NCBI GenBank assembly: GCA_905147135.1
Contig: LR990061.1
Span: 8,160,026-8,224,025, forward strand
Source: Blastobasis lacticolella
Lineage: Eukaryota; Arthropoda; Insecta; Lepidoptera; Blastobasidae
Length of the DNA: 64,000 nt
Direction: 5' to 3'
In this document: positions 1 through 11,862 of the stretch, piece after piece
How the letters are laid out: each line of letters begins with the position of its first letter
Numbering within the stretch: position 1 is the stretch's first letter
Program-made: the position numbers and the translations under genes
The notes under the pieces: model-generated
The model's database searches: none
What the model saw: only the letters and a program-made list of their open reading frames with translations
What the model was told of the DNA's origin: nothing

Positions 1-2665
1 GGTCTATTGTAGTGGATCGTCCTGTCGGTAAGTATTGCTCGGTCGTAATATAATTTATAAGAAGCATTTTCAAGTATTACCTGCGGAGTATATTTGTAAT
101 AGGGTGTGTTACTGTTCTCTATAAGTTTGTGCTTAATCGCCAGCTTTTGATGTATAATATTGGATACTAGATTATGTCTATGGGTGTAGTCTGTCTGAGT
201 GAGGTTGGTGCAAGCTCCTGTTATATGTTGTATGGTTTCTGAATGGGTTCGACATCTGCGACATTGGTCATTTATGGTGTTAGGGTCTTTAATTATATAT
301 TTTCTATAGTTTTTAGTATTTATTACTTGGTCCTGGATTGCAATCATAAACCCTTCAGTTTCAGGGAATAAATGGCCTACTTTGAGCCATTTATTGGAAG
401 CAATTTTGTCTATGTGAGGCTGTTCTAAATCGTGGGGGTGCCTACCGTGTAATACTTTATTTTTCCATTCTTCTATTTTTTGTTCTTGAACGTTTACTAA
501 AGTTGGTTGGTGCGTATTGTCAATTAAATTAAGTGGTGTAAGATTTTTATCATTTTGAGTGATTGCTAAATGAATATTACTCGTTTGAGATTGATTGCTA
601 AATAATTTTTTGAGTCCATTAATCTGCTTTTGCCAAAAGTGGTGGATATCTATGACACCTCTACCACCACTCTGTCTTTTAATTATAAGCCTTTCTACTG
701 CAGATTTAGGATGTAGGTGGTTATTTCGGGTAAGTGTAGCGCGTGTAATACGTCCCGTTTGCTCTATATCTGTCTTTGACCATTTTCTTACCCCGAACGA
801 ATAAGTTAGTATGGGTATTGCGTAAGTATTGACTGCTTTGGTCAGATGTTTTCCTAATAATTGTGATTTACAGATAGCAGATAATCTTCTTTTGTATTCA
901 GTTATTAGTGACTGCTTTATTTCCGTGTGTTGTAAACCTTTTAGCTGATTGTACCCTAAATATTTATAAACATCTGTTGCTTCCATCGCTGTTATTATAT
1001 GGTTGTCGTCTATTAAATAGTCTCCTGCGTGAATTTTTCCTTTCTTAATATGCAAAGTTCTACACTTATCTAGGCCAAACTGCATATTAAGATCGTTACT
1101 AAATTTTGCCGTAGTCTCTACAAGTCTTTTCATTTCTATTTCAGTTCTTGCATACAGTTTGATGTCGTCCATATAAATTAAATGTGAGATAGCTGTTTCG
1201 CCAGCAGTATGTTTGAGACGATATCCCGCTCGACAGTTGTGTAGTAGATTGGACAGTGGGTTTAAGGCGAGGCAAAACCATAAGGGACTCAGTGAGTCGC
1301 CTTGGTAGATACCTTTTTCAATATTGATTTGACGCGTTGAGATAGGTTTGCTACCCTGTTTTAAATGTAAAGTTGTTTTCCAGGAAGTCATGATATTACG
1401 TAGGAATTCAACTATAGCCGGGTTTACTTTATAAATCTGTAGAATTTGTATTAACCAGGTGTGGGGAATACTATCGAATGCTTTCTTATAGTCTATGTAT
1501 GTGCAGTGCAGATTTCTGTTTTTAGCGTTGGCGTGTTTATGAATAGTAGAATCTATGATCAGTTGTTCCTTGCATCCCATATGTCCTCGTCTACAGCCTT
1601 TATTTCCTCTGCTAAAATTTGATTGTATTCGATATGTGATGTAATTTTTGAAGTAATTGCTGAAGTTAGGATTTTGTAAATTGTGGGTAGGCAAGTTATA
1701 GGTCTGTACTGTGACGGTTGTGTGCAGTTTTTAGTTTTAGAAAGCATGTAAGTGATTCCCATTGTAATAAATTGTGGTATATTTTGTTTGCCTAGAATGA
1801 TGTCTGTGATATTTTTTGCTATGCATTTATGTAAGCTAGTAAGTTTTTTATACCAATAGTTATGGATTTTATCAATGCCCGGTGCCTTCCAGTTATGAAG
1901 TCTAACAGTAATATTTGCAATATCATCTTCAGATACTTCTTGGAACTCCATTTCTTCTATTCCACTCCATTTAGCAGTTTCTTCGTTTATCCATTCTGCC
2001 TTATCGTAGTGCTGTGCCTTTTCTTCCCATATACCGGACCAGTAGTTTTCGAGCATCTCTTTTGTCGGCATTTCACTATGATTATCATGGGTATTAGAAC
2101 CTGCCTGTCCTTTTCATGAGTAGAATGTTTTGTATTATTTTTGAAAATTTCCTGAACTTTTCTAACCAATCTCTGCGATCTATTATTATTAATGTATGGT
2201 GTAAGTCTTCCTATATCTGCTCGAAGTTTTTCTATATCTTTTTGTATACGTATCTGCCACGCTGGTTTATTGCTATCTTTTCTTCTAGTATATTCATTAT
2301 TTTGGATTATTTTATAATTTCGCTCCTCTGCTATATCTAATGCTGTGCAATATATGAGGGTATGAACATCGTTTAGTTGTGAGTCTTGGGAAACATACCG
2401 AGGTAGAATGTTTTCATTGAATATTTTTACTAGATACGTCAGTTGTTTTGTATATTTTAGTTTCGGCAAGTATGGTCTCTCTATTGGATCTATTTCAGAG
2501 TATTCTAGAAGTTTTGTTTTTAATTTATAATTTATTTGTTCGATTGTTGTGTCGGAGAAGGTTTCTACAGGTTCTATTTCTGGTGTTATTACTTCGGCTT
2601 GTGAGGTTATGTTCGGAGTTACACCCGGTTTCTGAAACGCTTGTCAACGCAAAAATTACGTAACA
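1..2665 (-). mobile_element. R4/Dong-clade non-LTR retrotransposon, 3' end outside window
   Basis: On the minus strand this encodes a single-ORF LINE protein. The N-terminal part is open from about 2660 to 2000. The reverse transcriptase follows with 'PGIDKIHNYWYKK', 'YRPITCLPTIYK', 'GCKEQLIIDST' (near 1580-1545), 'DYKKAFDSIPHTW' (near 1480) and the catalytic YMDD (near 1175). A C-terminal zinc motif CRRC...H...C lies near 260-210. The YRPITCLPT and GCKEQL blocks are typical of the R4/Dong group. The reading frame changes near 2070 and again near 1610, so this copy is inactive; from about 1610 to the window edge the frame I sampled stays open. The clade call rests on motif memory only. Confidence 0.8.
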
Positions 2666-2813
2666 GCTTGTTAAACACTGATTAAATGCAGTTTGGGTTT
2701 CTGAAAGGGCCAATTGACGGCTTGTTTACAGCTTGTTAACGGATTGTCAAATCTCCAATTAACGGATGATTAATGTAATTTTGGGTTGCCGGAAAGCTTT
2801 TTCTCATGTTAAC

Positions 2814-2932
2814 TGTATGTATGTATGTAAACTCTTTATTGCATTAAATACCTTAGAACTATATAACAAAGTGATATAAAATACATTGCAAAGGCGGGCT
2901 TATCCCACAATGGGATTTCTTACAGCTTACTG
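2814..2932 (-). mobile_element. LINE 3'-end remnant
   Basis: The stretch with repeated TATG, then 'AAACTCTTTATTGCATTAAATACC' broken across 2830-2853, and then 'AAAGGCGGGCTTATCCCA' resembles the inverted 3' terminus of Jockey/CR1-type LINEs common in Lepidoptera. No coding part is left. Confidence 0.45.
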
Positions 2933-2997
2933 TATGTTATCGCCTTGTTATTTTAATTGGCGAAAATCGACCAATTAACCGATTGTCAAAAGAAATT

Positions 2998-3492
2998 ATA
3001 TCCGATTTTCTTGGTCTAGGTCTTGGTCCTGGCCCTGGTCCAGATCCTAGTTTTGGTCCGAGGCAAAGTCCAGGTCTAGGGTCCAGGTTCTGGTCCAGGA
3101 TAATGACCAAAACTGCAACCTTGATCACAATTTGAGCTTGAACCAGAACCAGGACCCTGACCAGTGCCAGCACATACACCATAAACATTAGCTGGACCAG
3201 GACTTGGTTCGGGACCAGGACATGGACCTGAACCAGGACCAGGACCTGAACCACGGACATGTCAGGGTCCAGGACCTGGACCTGAACTAGGAGCTAGTTC
3301 GGGGCCAGGGCCTGAACCTGATTCAGGACCTGGTGCGGGGCCAGGACCTGGTCCAGGGCCAGTACCTGGACCTGAACCAGGACCTGGTCCGAAGCCAGGA
3401 ACTGCACCTGAACCAGGACCTGATCCGGGGCCAGGACCTGGACCTGAACCACGAACTGGCCCGTATCCAGGACTTGAACCAGGATTTAACTA
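2998..3492. repeat. Degenerate GGACCWGGACCTGAACCA minisatellite
   Basis: Imperfect tandem copies of 6-, 12- and 24-bp blocks built from GGACCT, GGACCA and GAACCA. From 3185 to the TAA at 3490-3492 one plus frame is open for about 100 codons and reads as Gly-Pro/Glu-Pro repeats. It has no ATG and is closed upstream by a TAA at 3182, so I do not call a gene. The 5' part (2998-3200) is more degenerate. Confidence 0.8.
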
Positions 3493-3534
3493 ATGGGATT
3501 ATTGGGAGAATCTCACAGAATCGATAGCCGATGG

Positions 3535-3722
3535 GGCGGATGTTGTTGAGTGGCTTTCTCTGGATGGCCTCCCAAGAGATGGACGGACGACCTCTTTAAA
3601 GTCCTAGGGAGCCGATGGATGCAAGATAACAGAGTCGACCAGAGTGTAAGCCGTAGGAGGCCTGTATTCAGCAGTGGACCGGGACCCACCTAACTGCCTA
3701 AAGATGATGATGATGGGATTAC
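3535..3722 (+). mobile_element. RTE-type LINE 3'-end fragment
   Basis: Encodes a decayed 'RWTDDLFKVLGSRWMQ' block like the end of RTE reverse-transcriptase ORFs and closes with a short GATGATGATG run, the usual RTE tail. Confidence 0.5.
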
Positions 3723-4019
3723 TGATCCACTGGAACCCGTGACCCTATAACATAAATATTGTTATAATTTCTCTTTTCTCGCTCTGTATATATTTTTTTT
3801 ATAATATTCGATTTTACACGAAAACTACAATCGCTATCAGTTTCATCTAAAAGTTGAATATCCCGCCGCTATCAAAAGGCCGCTAGGGACAGAGACAAAT
3901 CAATGCGTTATACAGAAACAAAACATATATGAGTCAATGAATGTGACTGATTTTAGCAGGGGTAGCCAGACGAAAAAATTGATCTCTTGTTAATGGTCGA
4001 TTAGCTAACAATAGATTGA
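3723..4019. other. Unassigned AT-rich spacer
   Basis: No ORF, repeat structure or recognisable TE motif seen between the RTE tail and the env-like fragment. Confidence 0.3.
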
Positions 4020-4719
4020 TTGGCCTTTTTTAAACCTGGATACTACTACGTTGAAAAGAAAATAGTTATCGTTTTCGAATTTCCCATAGTCTCTCAAGAT
4101 GTCCTTAATTTGTTTAGGCTTTCCATAGCACCCAATAAGAACCAGCAAGCCATTGTCCCATCCTATCCCTTTATTGCAACCAACGAGAACACGTTCGTGT
4201 ACATGGAGGCAGAATGCCCGAAGTTTGATATCTGGTATCTCTGTGAAAAGAACATCAACCATCAAATCCGTTCCAAACCTGATTGTATCCAGCGCCTCAT
4301 CGTGAATCTAGACCTAGACGAATCCTGCAGCTTCACAAGAGTTTCCCTAGCAAGAGAAGCAATGGAAAAGCTCGACGACCAACACTACGTAGTATCATTT
4401 CCACGTGCAACGAAGGTACAAGTCAACTGCGAGAGAGAAGATTTCAGCACACTACAAGGCAGCTATTTCGCGACGATTCCAGTAAACTGTTATCTAGGCA
4501 CGCCTGAGTTCACCATCATCAACGAAAATGACAAGATACAAGGGTACCCTTTCACCTTGATGAAAATCTCATACCCGGCTGAAGACAAGATACAGCATTA
4601 ACCCATATCAGCCTCAACTCCATCGACCTAAGAGGACTACATAATATTCAAGACAAGCTGATGATAGAAGCTCCCATTCAACTTGAACATCCAGCTCAAG
4701 ACATACTAGTGTATTATTA
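4020..4719 (+). pseudogene. Errantivirus/baculovirus-F-like envelope fragment, frameshifted
   Basis: A 193-codon open frame (4020-4601) resembles the membrane-distal ectodomain of gypsy-type (errantivirus) Env and the related baculovirus F protein: spaced cysteines, a cysteine-flanked Tyr/Leu-Gly-Thr-Pro block and hydrophilic stretches. The frame stops at 4599-4601, and similar-looking sequence resumes in another frame to a TAA near 4719. There is no signal peptide, furin-like site, transmembrane anchor, gag/pol or LTR nearby, so this is a truncated decayed relic. It could instead be a fragment of a domesticated F-like host gene. Family assignment is from memory. Confidence 0.5.
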
Positions 4720-4770
4720 ATAAAACAATAAAGTTATAATCTTAGTAAGGCAAACTCTCATACCCCAATC

Positions 4771-4782
4771 TACACACACACA

Positions 4783-4866
<84 letters not shown>

Positions 4867-4892
4867 CATACACATACACACACATGCATGCA
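4771..4892. repeat. (CACG)n/(CA)n microsatellite
   Basis: About 20 CACG/CGCA units flanked on both sides by CA and CATA repeats, directly after the env-like fragment. Confidence 0.95.
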
Positions 4893-5149
4893 TTTCTTCA
4901 TGCACGACTATAGCACATATCCCACTGACATACAGGTCTACTCACGAAATGTTTAAGGCTAAATGGCATTTATGACGACACTATCGAACACTGTCTCTTA
5001 AGATATATTTATTCCTAGTTTAGGAGGCAGGGCTGTAAATTTTTGTCATACTACTTCACTTTGTAAACCTATATATTATCAAAATGTTATAATTTGTGTC
5101 AATAAATTAATTTTTTTTTATATGCTGTAAAAAAGATACGAGGTTATTC

Positions 5150-5612
5150 TGATTATTTCCACAGCATTATGACTTATGGCATACTACTATGGGGACACGC
5201 TGCCGACTGGCATAATGTATTTGTGCTGCAGAAAAGGCTATTCGCGCGATTTACCAATTGGGACCTAGGACACTAAGAGATAAATTCAAGAATGTTGACA
5301 TTATGACAATGCCATCACAATACATATATGAGAACTTGATCTATGTCCATAAAAATATACACTTGTTTATGAAGAATAGTGATGTTCATAGTAGGAATAC
5401 TAGAAATAAAGATAAACTTGTTACTGGTTCTTGTCATCTGGCCAAAGTCCACAAATCATTAATGGGTCAATGTGTACGCTTTTATAATAAGGTTCCAACA
5501 GATATGCAAAATTTATCATTGAATCAATTTAAACCCACTATAAAAATCAAATTATGTCAAAATAGTAGTTTATGCAACTGTCATATAAAAGGGGGTACTT
5601 AAACATGAGTGT
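5150..5612 (+). mobile_element. Jockey-like LINE reverse-transcriptase C-terminus
   Basis: Translation gives 'YGILLWGHAADWHNVF' then, after one frame change near 5240, 'GPRTLRDKFKNVDIMT', 'QYIYENLIYVHKNIH' and 'FYNKVPTDMQNL'. This is the thumb/C-terminal block of arthropod Jockey-type elements. It is a 5'-truncated dead copy ending near 5600. Confidence 0.75.
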
Positions 5613-6188
5613 CTGTTTATCATACGAGGCGTAGCCGAGTATGATAATAGTTTGACACGAGTGTTTTAATACGTAATTATATGCAGTTACATACACTACT
5701 GTAGATATAGTCAGAACTGTAGACAAACTCATATTTTTATGTTAAAATATCGAACCTATAATTTTCTCAACTTTGCTGAATGTAAGCTGCGAGTCAGTTC
5801 TATTGTACCTACGCGTCGATATCACGAATATCAAGCGGCGGGAAATTCACTTCACTATTTTCACATTTATCTATTTATTTGCTTCAAACAAGAAAAAACA
5901 TTCACAAACACAAATTACAACATTTAGAAAAAATATTTTGTTTAGCGGGAAAATAATTACACACAAATATAAACAGGAAAATTTTAATTTTGAATTTGAA
6001 TTTGTCAAAGATATTGGTATTCAGCCTAAATTTCGCTGTGTCTCGGCGCCAGACAAAAAATTAAAAAAATTTAAGTGTTGCATAATGATTAAAAAGTTAT
6101 TTTACGTTACAGTTGTAATGAAATTAGTATGGGAACTGCTGTATCGAAAAGTATTTTTTATTTATTTTAGAGACTGGCGTGCAAAAAG
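5613..6188. other. Unassigned AT-rich stretch upstream of the BEL element
   Basis: Contains a short inverted motif (ATCATAC/GTATGAT, 5619-5645) common in moth repeats. The long plus ORF here has biased Phe/Lys/Ile content and runs into the LTR, so it is taken as chance. It ends in the AAAAG target-site duplication (6184-6188). Confidence 0.35.
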
Positions 6189-6386
6189 TGTTGGAACTCC
6201 TTGTTCTTTATTTTTCTTTATTCTTAAGTTGTCAAATAAGGCAATGACAAGATGAAGCGCAGTGTAATAATTTTAATGTCTTAATAAACGACAGGGAGGA
6301 AACCGGCTTTTAAGAATTCGCGTATTTATTTCCTTAGAAGTTTGAGGACCCGCTCCCGGGTAGTTACGTTGCTCCAGGTTCGCACA
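6189..6386 (+). repeat. 5' LTR of BEL/Pao element
   Basis: 198 bp, begins TGTTGGAACT and ends TTCGCACA. AATAAA at 6283-6288 is a plausible poly(A) signal. The primer-binding site should lie at 6387 onward, where an ATG (6389) occurs almost immediately. Confidence 0.95.
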
Positions 6387-6388
6387 TA

Positions 6389-6727
6389 ATGGCGACCGAC
6401 ATAGTTATATTAAAAAGAAAGCGAACCTTAGGAAGAAGAATTTTCAGTAACGCAATAAAAAAATTTCAAGCGGATCTAGAGCAGCAGCGAGACATTCCTG
6501 CCTCTTATAAGTACGTGGAAGACAAGGCAGAAGAGCTATTTACAATTGAAGCCGAAATTAAAGAGTTGCTCTTCCAAGGCGACGATGACGATGAAATATT
6601 TTTGCGGACTTGGAAGGGGCGGAGACGTATCGGCAGAAGCTACACGAGGTACGTGCACAATATGATACAATCGTTCAAACGGCAGTGCCTCGGGAGGCGG
6701 CAGCTAGTGTCAGTGGGTGTTCCGTGA
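6389..6727 (+). pseudogene. BEL/Pao gag N-terminal fragment
   Basis: The first ATG after the LTR opens a frame rich in Lys, Arg, Glu and a GDDDDE acidic run. The N-terminal part looks like the helical start of BEL gag. After about 6600 the gag similarity moves to the next frame, so the last ~40 residues here are out-of-frame translation. An indel, not programmed frameshifting, is the simpler reading, because the shift falls inside gag. Confidence 0.7.
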
Positions 6728-9700
6728 AATGCATGGCGAACAAAACATTCCGGTTGCCGACACTAGAACTTAAGAAATTTGATGGCCAGCCAATCAACTG
6801 GATTACATTTTGGGGCCAATATAAACGTATTCATGAAGACCTCACTATCGATGACTTTGATAAGTTCAGGTATTTAATTCAAGCTACTGAGCCATTTTCT
6901 AAAGCAAGGGACTTTGTAGAGAGCTTTCCACCAAGCGGCGACATCTATGCTCGTGTGTTTTCTGAGCTGAAAGAACGATTTGCTCGTGACGATATTCTAA
7001 TAGAGACATATATAAGAGGTCTGCTACAATTAGTGACTCAGAGGAAAGAAGATGTGATTCTGTCGGAGCTGTACCACAAGCTTACTTCACACCTCCACGC
7101 GCTTGAATCACTAGGAGTTACATCAGATAAGTACGCTGCTATGTTGTTTCCCATGGTTGAGACAACAATCCCCTTTGATGTACTTAAGGCTTGGGAACGG
7201 AGTCGTGACAAAGGATCCAGACCACAGCTCACTGGTTTGATGGAATACCTCAAGGCAGAGGTAGAGAGTGAAGAGCGCATTAATATAGTGAGGCGAGGCT
7301 TTGATGCAACGCATGACAAGCAGCCAACAGCATCCTGTCTGACAGCGGCGGTGGAAAAGAAGCCCGGAGTAAAGTGCTTATTTTGTGAAAAGGCATCACA
7401 TCATCCCATAGAGTGTCCTAAGTTGGTTAAGTTGACAATTGAAGAAAAAAGAGACCTTTTAAGAAAGCACAAGGCTTGTTTCTTATGTTTGCGAGTGGGT
7501 CACGGAGCGAAGTATTGCAGAAGCTTTACAAAATGCCTTATATGCAGTAGACGACATCTGGTGGTGATGTGTCCGCAAATAAATGAACTCAAGAAGGATG
7601 GAGATAGCTGCACCAAGCCTACAGCTGATAAAGTCAAGGTGATGACTTGTACACGTAGACCGATGACTACGTTCTTACAGACAGTTTTGGTAAAATTATC
7701 GTACAACGGTAAGAGTGTAGTTGTTAGAGCCTTTTTTGATAGCGGCGCTCAGCGGTCCTACGTCCGAGAAAATGTCGCGAAACAATTAGGTATAAAAGTA
7801 GCATCTCGAGAACTCATGTCGCACAGTTTATTTGGGGGTCTAGAAACAAAGGCCGACGCACGTAACGTGTATGAGTTTAGCTTAGGTAGTGTGGACGGGC
7901 AGTACCAAGTAAATATGAAGGCTTTAGGACAGGAGAAAATTTGTGGCTCGCTACCACGGCTGATGGATAGTTCATTGCAAGCAAAATTACGTGACTTGAA
8001 TATATACATCAACGATAGTGACGACACAGTAACCGACATTGGGCTGCTAATAGGAGCAGACATTTCGGGTTTAATTTTGAATGGACATATTGTGCACATA
8101 GATGGCAGTCTGGTAGCTATTGATACAAAACTCGGGTGGACCCTACAAGGGCAGGCTGAAAATGTGAACTGCACATATAGCTTGACTGAGGTGGCTTGCT
8201 TTGTAGGCTTCTCAGTCTCTGATTTGTGGGACTTAGAAGTGATGGGTATTAAAGAGCCATCTGATGTAAAGTCTAAAGAGATGTGTGAATATGAAACTCT
8301 GAAATTTTTCAGCGAAACAGTGACACGAGATCCCGACGGTCGCTATCAGGTACATCTACCATGGAAGGAGGGGTTTCCAGAGAATCTTCCAGTCGATAAT
8401 AGGACCCTAGCTTATAAGCGGCTTGTATCTACCACTAAGAAGCTTAAACAGACAGGTAACCTAGATAGATATGACAAGGTTTTCAAGGACTGGTTTGAGG
8501 AGGGAATCATAGAAAGGGTCATTGATGGTGACAGTCGTGGGTTGTACTTGTATCATCACGCGGTAATCAAAGAGTCCAGCGCTACGACTCCTGAAAGACC
8601 AGTATTCGATGCTTCGGCTAAGCTTAAAGGTCATTCTTTAAACTCGAGTTTAGAGAAGGGTACCAATCTGCTGGAACTCCTACCAAAATTGTTGATGGGT
8701 TTCCGAAAAAATACCATAGGTATAACTGCCGACGTTTGTAAGGCTTTCCTACAAATTTCAGTGGTAGAGAAGGACAGAGATTATTTGAGGTTTTTGTGGT
8801 GGTCCGATTTTGAAGAGTTAGAGACGCCAATGATTTACCGTCATAAAAGAGTTGTTTTCGGAGTGACTAGTAGTCCTTTCTTGTTGGCAGCAGCAATTAA
8901 TCACCATTTAGACAACATACATGACAACAGGAGGATGATTGTCCAGCAGTTGAAGGCGTCGCTGTATGTCGATAATTGTGTACATAGTGTAAATACTGAC
9001 AGTGAGCGTGAAAGTTTTGTAGAAGTGTCGAAAAGTGTGATGAACGAGGCTCAGTTTGATTTGCGGGGATGGGTCTACGGGCCATGCGAAGTGGAAAATA
9101 GTCAGTCTGTGCTGGGATTGCGGTGGAACAACAAGGAGGATGTGCTCCGCATTGAACCCGAGTACCGCGATTTGAGCGATGTTGTAACGAAACGGATTTT
9201 GTTATCATTTGCCCAAAGAATTTTCGACCCGATTGGATTCACTTGTCCAACAAGCATCGTTCCGAAAATACTATTACAGAAATGTTGGTCACTGAAGAAA
9301 GACTGGGATGAAACACTACCTAGAGATATTGTGAATGAATTTATATCTTGGGTTAATTTATCACTTCATACTTTCAGCGATGCGTGTAAATTGGCATACG
9401 CTGCGTGTGTATTCATTCGGACGGAATGCCAGGGAAATGTCCAGGTGCGTTTAGTGGTAGCCAAATCTAGGGTGGCGCCTATAAAAGCGATTACGATCCC
9501 TAGATTGGAGCTGGTAGCAGCAGTGATGGGTGTAAGGCTATACCAGCAGTGTGATAATGCCTTGGCATTAAATAATGTGGAGTCCTATTTTTGGACTGAT
9601 TCGTCAGTGGCTCTCACTTGGATTAAGGGTGAGCGTAATTGGACAGTATTTGTAAATAATCGAGTGAAGGAAATTCATAGCTTCACCCAAAGAAATCAGT

Positions 9701-10611
9701 GGCGTCACGTAACTGGCGCTAACAACCCGGCTGATTTGCCGTCGCGGGGCTGTTCGCCAGGAAAACTGGTGTCATCGCTGTGGTGGACTGGGCCTAGGTG
9801 GTTGTACGGCAGTGTAGATGAGTGGCCTGTGTCAGCGGTGATTGTAGATGATAAGTCGAGTCTAGAAGTTAGGAACACTGTTGTCGTTAGTACTGATAAA
9901 GAGCGATTCCGTGAAAATTTCTTCTACTTTAGTAAATTCAGTAAAATGGTGAGATGCATGTGTTGGATTCTGAGATTTGTACATTATTGCAAAAATACGG
10001 GCAACAGGCGGCAAGGAAATTTGTCGTTTGATGAATATGTGAGCGCAGAGAGATCACTAATGAAATTGTTGCAATCAGAACATTATGATGTGACATCACC
10101 GTGTGCAGTGAAAGACTTACAGACGGTTCGATTTGATGACGGACTGATCCGCGTCAAATCAAGGTTGCTTTTAGGCGATGAGCCTGAACATTTTAAATAT
10201 CCCATTTTGATTCCGGGCAAGTGCGAGATTACTCATCGGTTGATTTACCAAGAGCATTGCAAACTTCAACACGCTGGTGCTTCTATAGTTATTGGCAATA
10301 TGAGGGAAACTTACTGGCTTACGAGTGCACGTCGTAATGTTCAGGCGGTGATATCATCTTGTTTGAGGTGCAGGAGAATGACGTGCAAGGCAGCTCAGGC
10401 TCCTACCGCGCCCTTGCCAGAAAATAGAACCAAGCTCGGCAAGGTGTTTGAGGTAACGGGCGTCGATTTAGCAGGACCCATGTTTTTAAAAACAGGTGAA
10501 AAATGTTGGATTGTTTTATTCACTTGTGCGGTATATCGTGCTGTTCATCTCGAACTGACTATGGGATTGTCTAGCGAGTGTGTTAAGGCGATTCATAGCC
10601 AGAAGGGGTAG
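6610..10611 (+). pseudogene. BEL/Pao gag-pol main open frame (gag, PR, RT, RNase H, integrase start)
   Basis: A 1333-codon frame. Residues ~50-240 match the gag domain DUF1759. Residues ~250-320 hold three CCHC-like knuckles (CLFCEK...HHPIEC, CFLCLRVGHGAKYC, CLICSRRH...C). The protease motif AFFDSGAQ is near 376. RT follows with VFDASAK (~665), FGVTSSPF and YVDN (~785), where the second catalytic Asp is Asn. RNase H has FSDA (~922) and WTDSS (~994). The integrase HHCC zinc site (H...H, CLRC ~1251) and first catalytic Asp (GVDLAG ~1283) are present, then the frame ends early. About 30-50 residues usually found just before the RNase H FSDA block seem to be missing. Confidence 0.9.
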
Positions 10612-11359
10612 AGTACGTGTTATATATTCTGACAACGGAACTAACTTTGTTGGAACAAACAATTTATTAAAAAATATAGATTGGGATTTTTTACAGAGTC
10701 AGACACATTTGGATCGTATCGAATGGAGATTTATTGTGCCTAGTGCACCGTGGTGGGGTGGATTTTGGGAGCGCCTCATAAAGTGTTTGAAGGACTTGCT
10801 TCGTAGAATGTTGGGGAAAGCAGCGTTAAGTTACACTGAGCTAGAGACTGTATTATGTGATTGTGAGTCTACGTTAAATTCAAGACCCCTGACTTATGTC
10901 TCGGAGAAGGACGTGTTAACGCCGTTATCTCCTAAACATTTTCTACAGGATTTGACTTCATGTCAGGTAAATGACCTTGATGAGATCGACGCGAGTGCTT
11001 TAAACTTGCGCGTAAATTATTTGCAAAAGTTAAGAATGAATTTGAGGCATCGTTTTAGGAAGGAATATTTAGGACTATTGGTCAACCGTAATGTAAATTC
11101 AAAAAATTGTGGTATTAAAGTAGGAGATGTCGTACTGATGGAAACAGATGCAAAACGCCAGTTATGGCCTATAGGCATTGTACATGAACTTATAGTTGGT
11201 GCAGATAATGTCTCTAGGGCGGCGGTTGTAAAGGTGAATAACGGGTTTTTCAAGAGACCGATTCAGCAGTTGTATCCACTAGAGGTGCACCGACCCCAAC
11301 AATATATGAGTATGACACGGTCAGGGCGGAGGGTAAGGGCACCTGAGCGCTATAGGTAG
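10580..11359 (+). pseudogene. BEL/Pao integrase core and C-terminus
   Basis: Opens in another frame with 'LRRFIARRGRVRVIYSDNG', carrying the second catalytic Asp (SDNGTNF). The third acid is in 'CESTLNSRPLTY'. The DUF5641-like C-terminal domain follows with 'VGDVVLMETD' and 'LWPIGIVHEL', ending in a basic tail. It overlaps the previous frame by 32 bp; continuity of the family block indicates a small indel near 10590. Confidence 0.9.
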
Positions 11360-11645
11360 GGTAGCATTATAATTTTTTCTTGCTTTATCTATAACGGAAA
11401 ATGTTATCTTTGTAGACTGTGTTTCTAGTAAAATATTGAAGTACAGCAGTTTACTTGTTATGTTTCAGTTTATAAATTGTATTACATGATAAAATTTAAC
11501 TTATATGACATAATTGTACCTTAGTTAACGATCCTCTTCTCGAGGGTTGGGAGGACTCTCACAGATAGGTTTATACAGCATGTTTTTTTTTTACTTACTA
11601 GTACTGTACTACTCATAGTTTTGTTGGAATGTTCGTACGTCTTCT

Positions 11646-11659
11646 CGGGGTTGGGAGGA
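11646..11659 (+). promoter_or_regulatory. Polypurine tract of BEL/Pao element
   Basis: The G-rich purine-dominated run GGGGTTGGGAGGA lies immediately before the 3' LTR, where the plus-strand primer is expected. A similar GGGTTGGGAGGA sits near 11542-11553 and may be a duplicate. Confidence 0.55.
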
Positions 11660-11857
11660 TGTTGGAACTCCTTGTTCTTTATTTTTCTTTATTCTTAAGT
11701 TGTCAAATAAGGCAATGACAAGATGAAGCGCAGTGTAATAATTTTAATGTCATAATAAACGACCGGGAGGAAACCGGCTTTTAAGAATTCGCGTATTTAT
11801 TTCCTTAGAAGTTTGAGGACCCGCTCCCGGGTAGTTACGTTGCTCCAGGTTCGCACA
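11660..11857 (+). repeat. 3' LTR of BEL/Pao element
   Basis: 198 bp, same ends as the 5' LTR with two substitutions. AATAAA at 11754-11759. Followed directly by the AAAAG duplication. Confidence 0.95.
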
Positions 11858-11862
11858 AAAAG

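Larger units (their letters stand above)
6189..11857 (+). mobile_element. BEL/Pao LTR retrotransposon, young but coding-defective
   Basis: Two 198-bp LTRs with TG...CA ends bracket a gag-pol region in BEL/Pao order: gag, zinc knuckles, protease, RT, RNase H, integrase, no env. A perfect 5-bp target duplication AAAAG (6184-6188 and 11858-11862) proves insertion by integrase. LTRs differ at only two positions (6281/11752 and 6293/11764), so the insertion is recent on an LTR-divergence argument. The polyprotein is nevertheless in three frames, with shifts near 6600 and 10590, and seems to lack a segment between RT and RNase H, so it is probably mobilised, if at all, in trans. Confidence 0.95.

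Noticed and set aside
2937..3260. 107-codon minus ORF of Val/Leu repeats
   Set aside because: Translation of the minisatellite in a shifted frame.
4717..4905. Cys/Val/Arg-repeat minus ORF
   Set aside because: Translation of the CACG microsatellite.
5773..6255. 160-codon plus ORF
   Set aside because: Low-complexity Phe/Lys/Ile composition, runs across the 5' LTR boundary of the BEL element, no domain.
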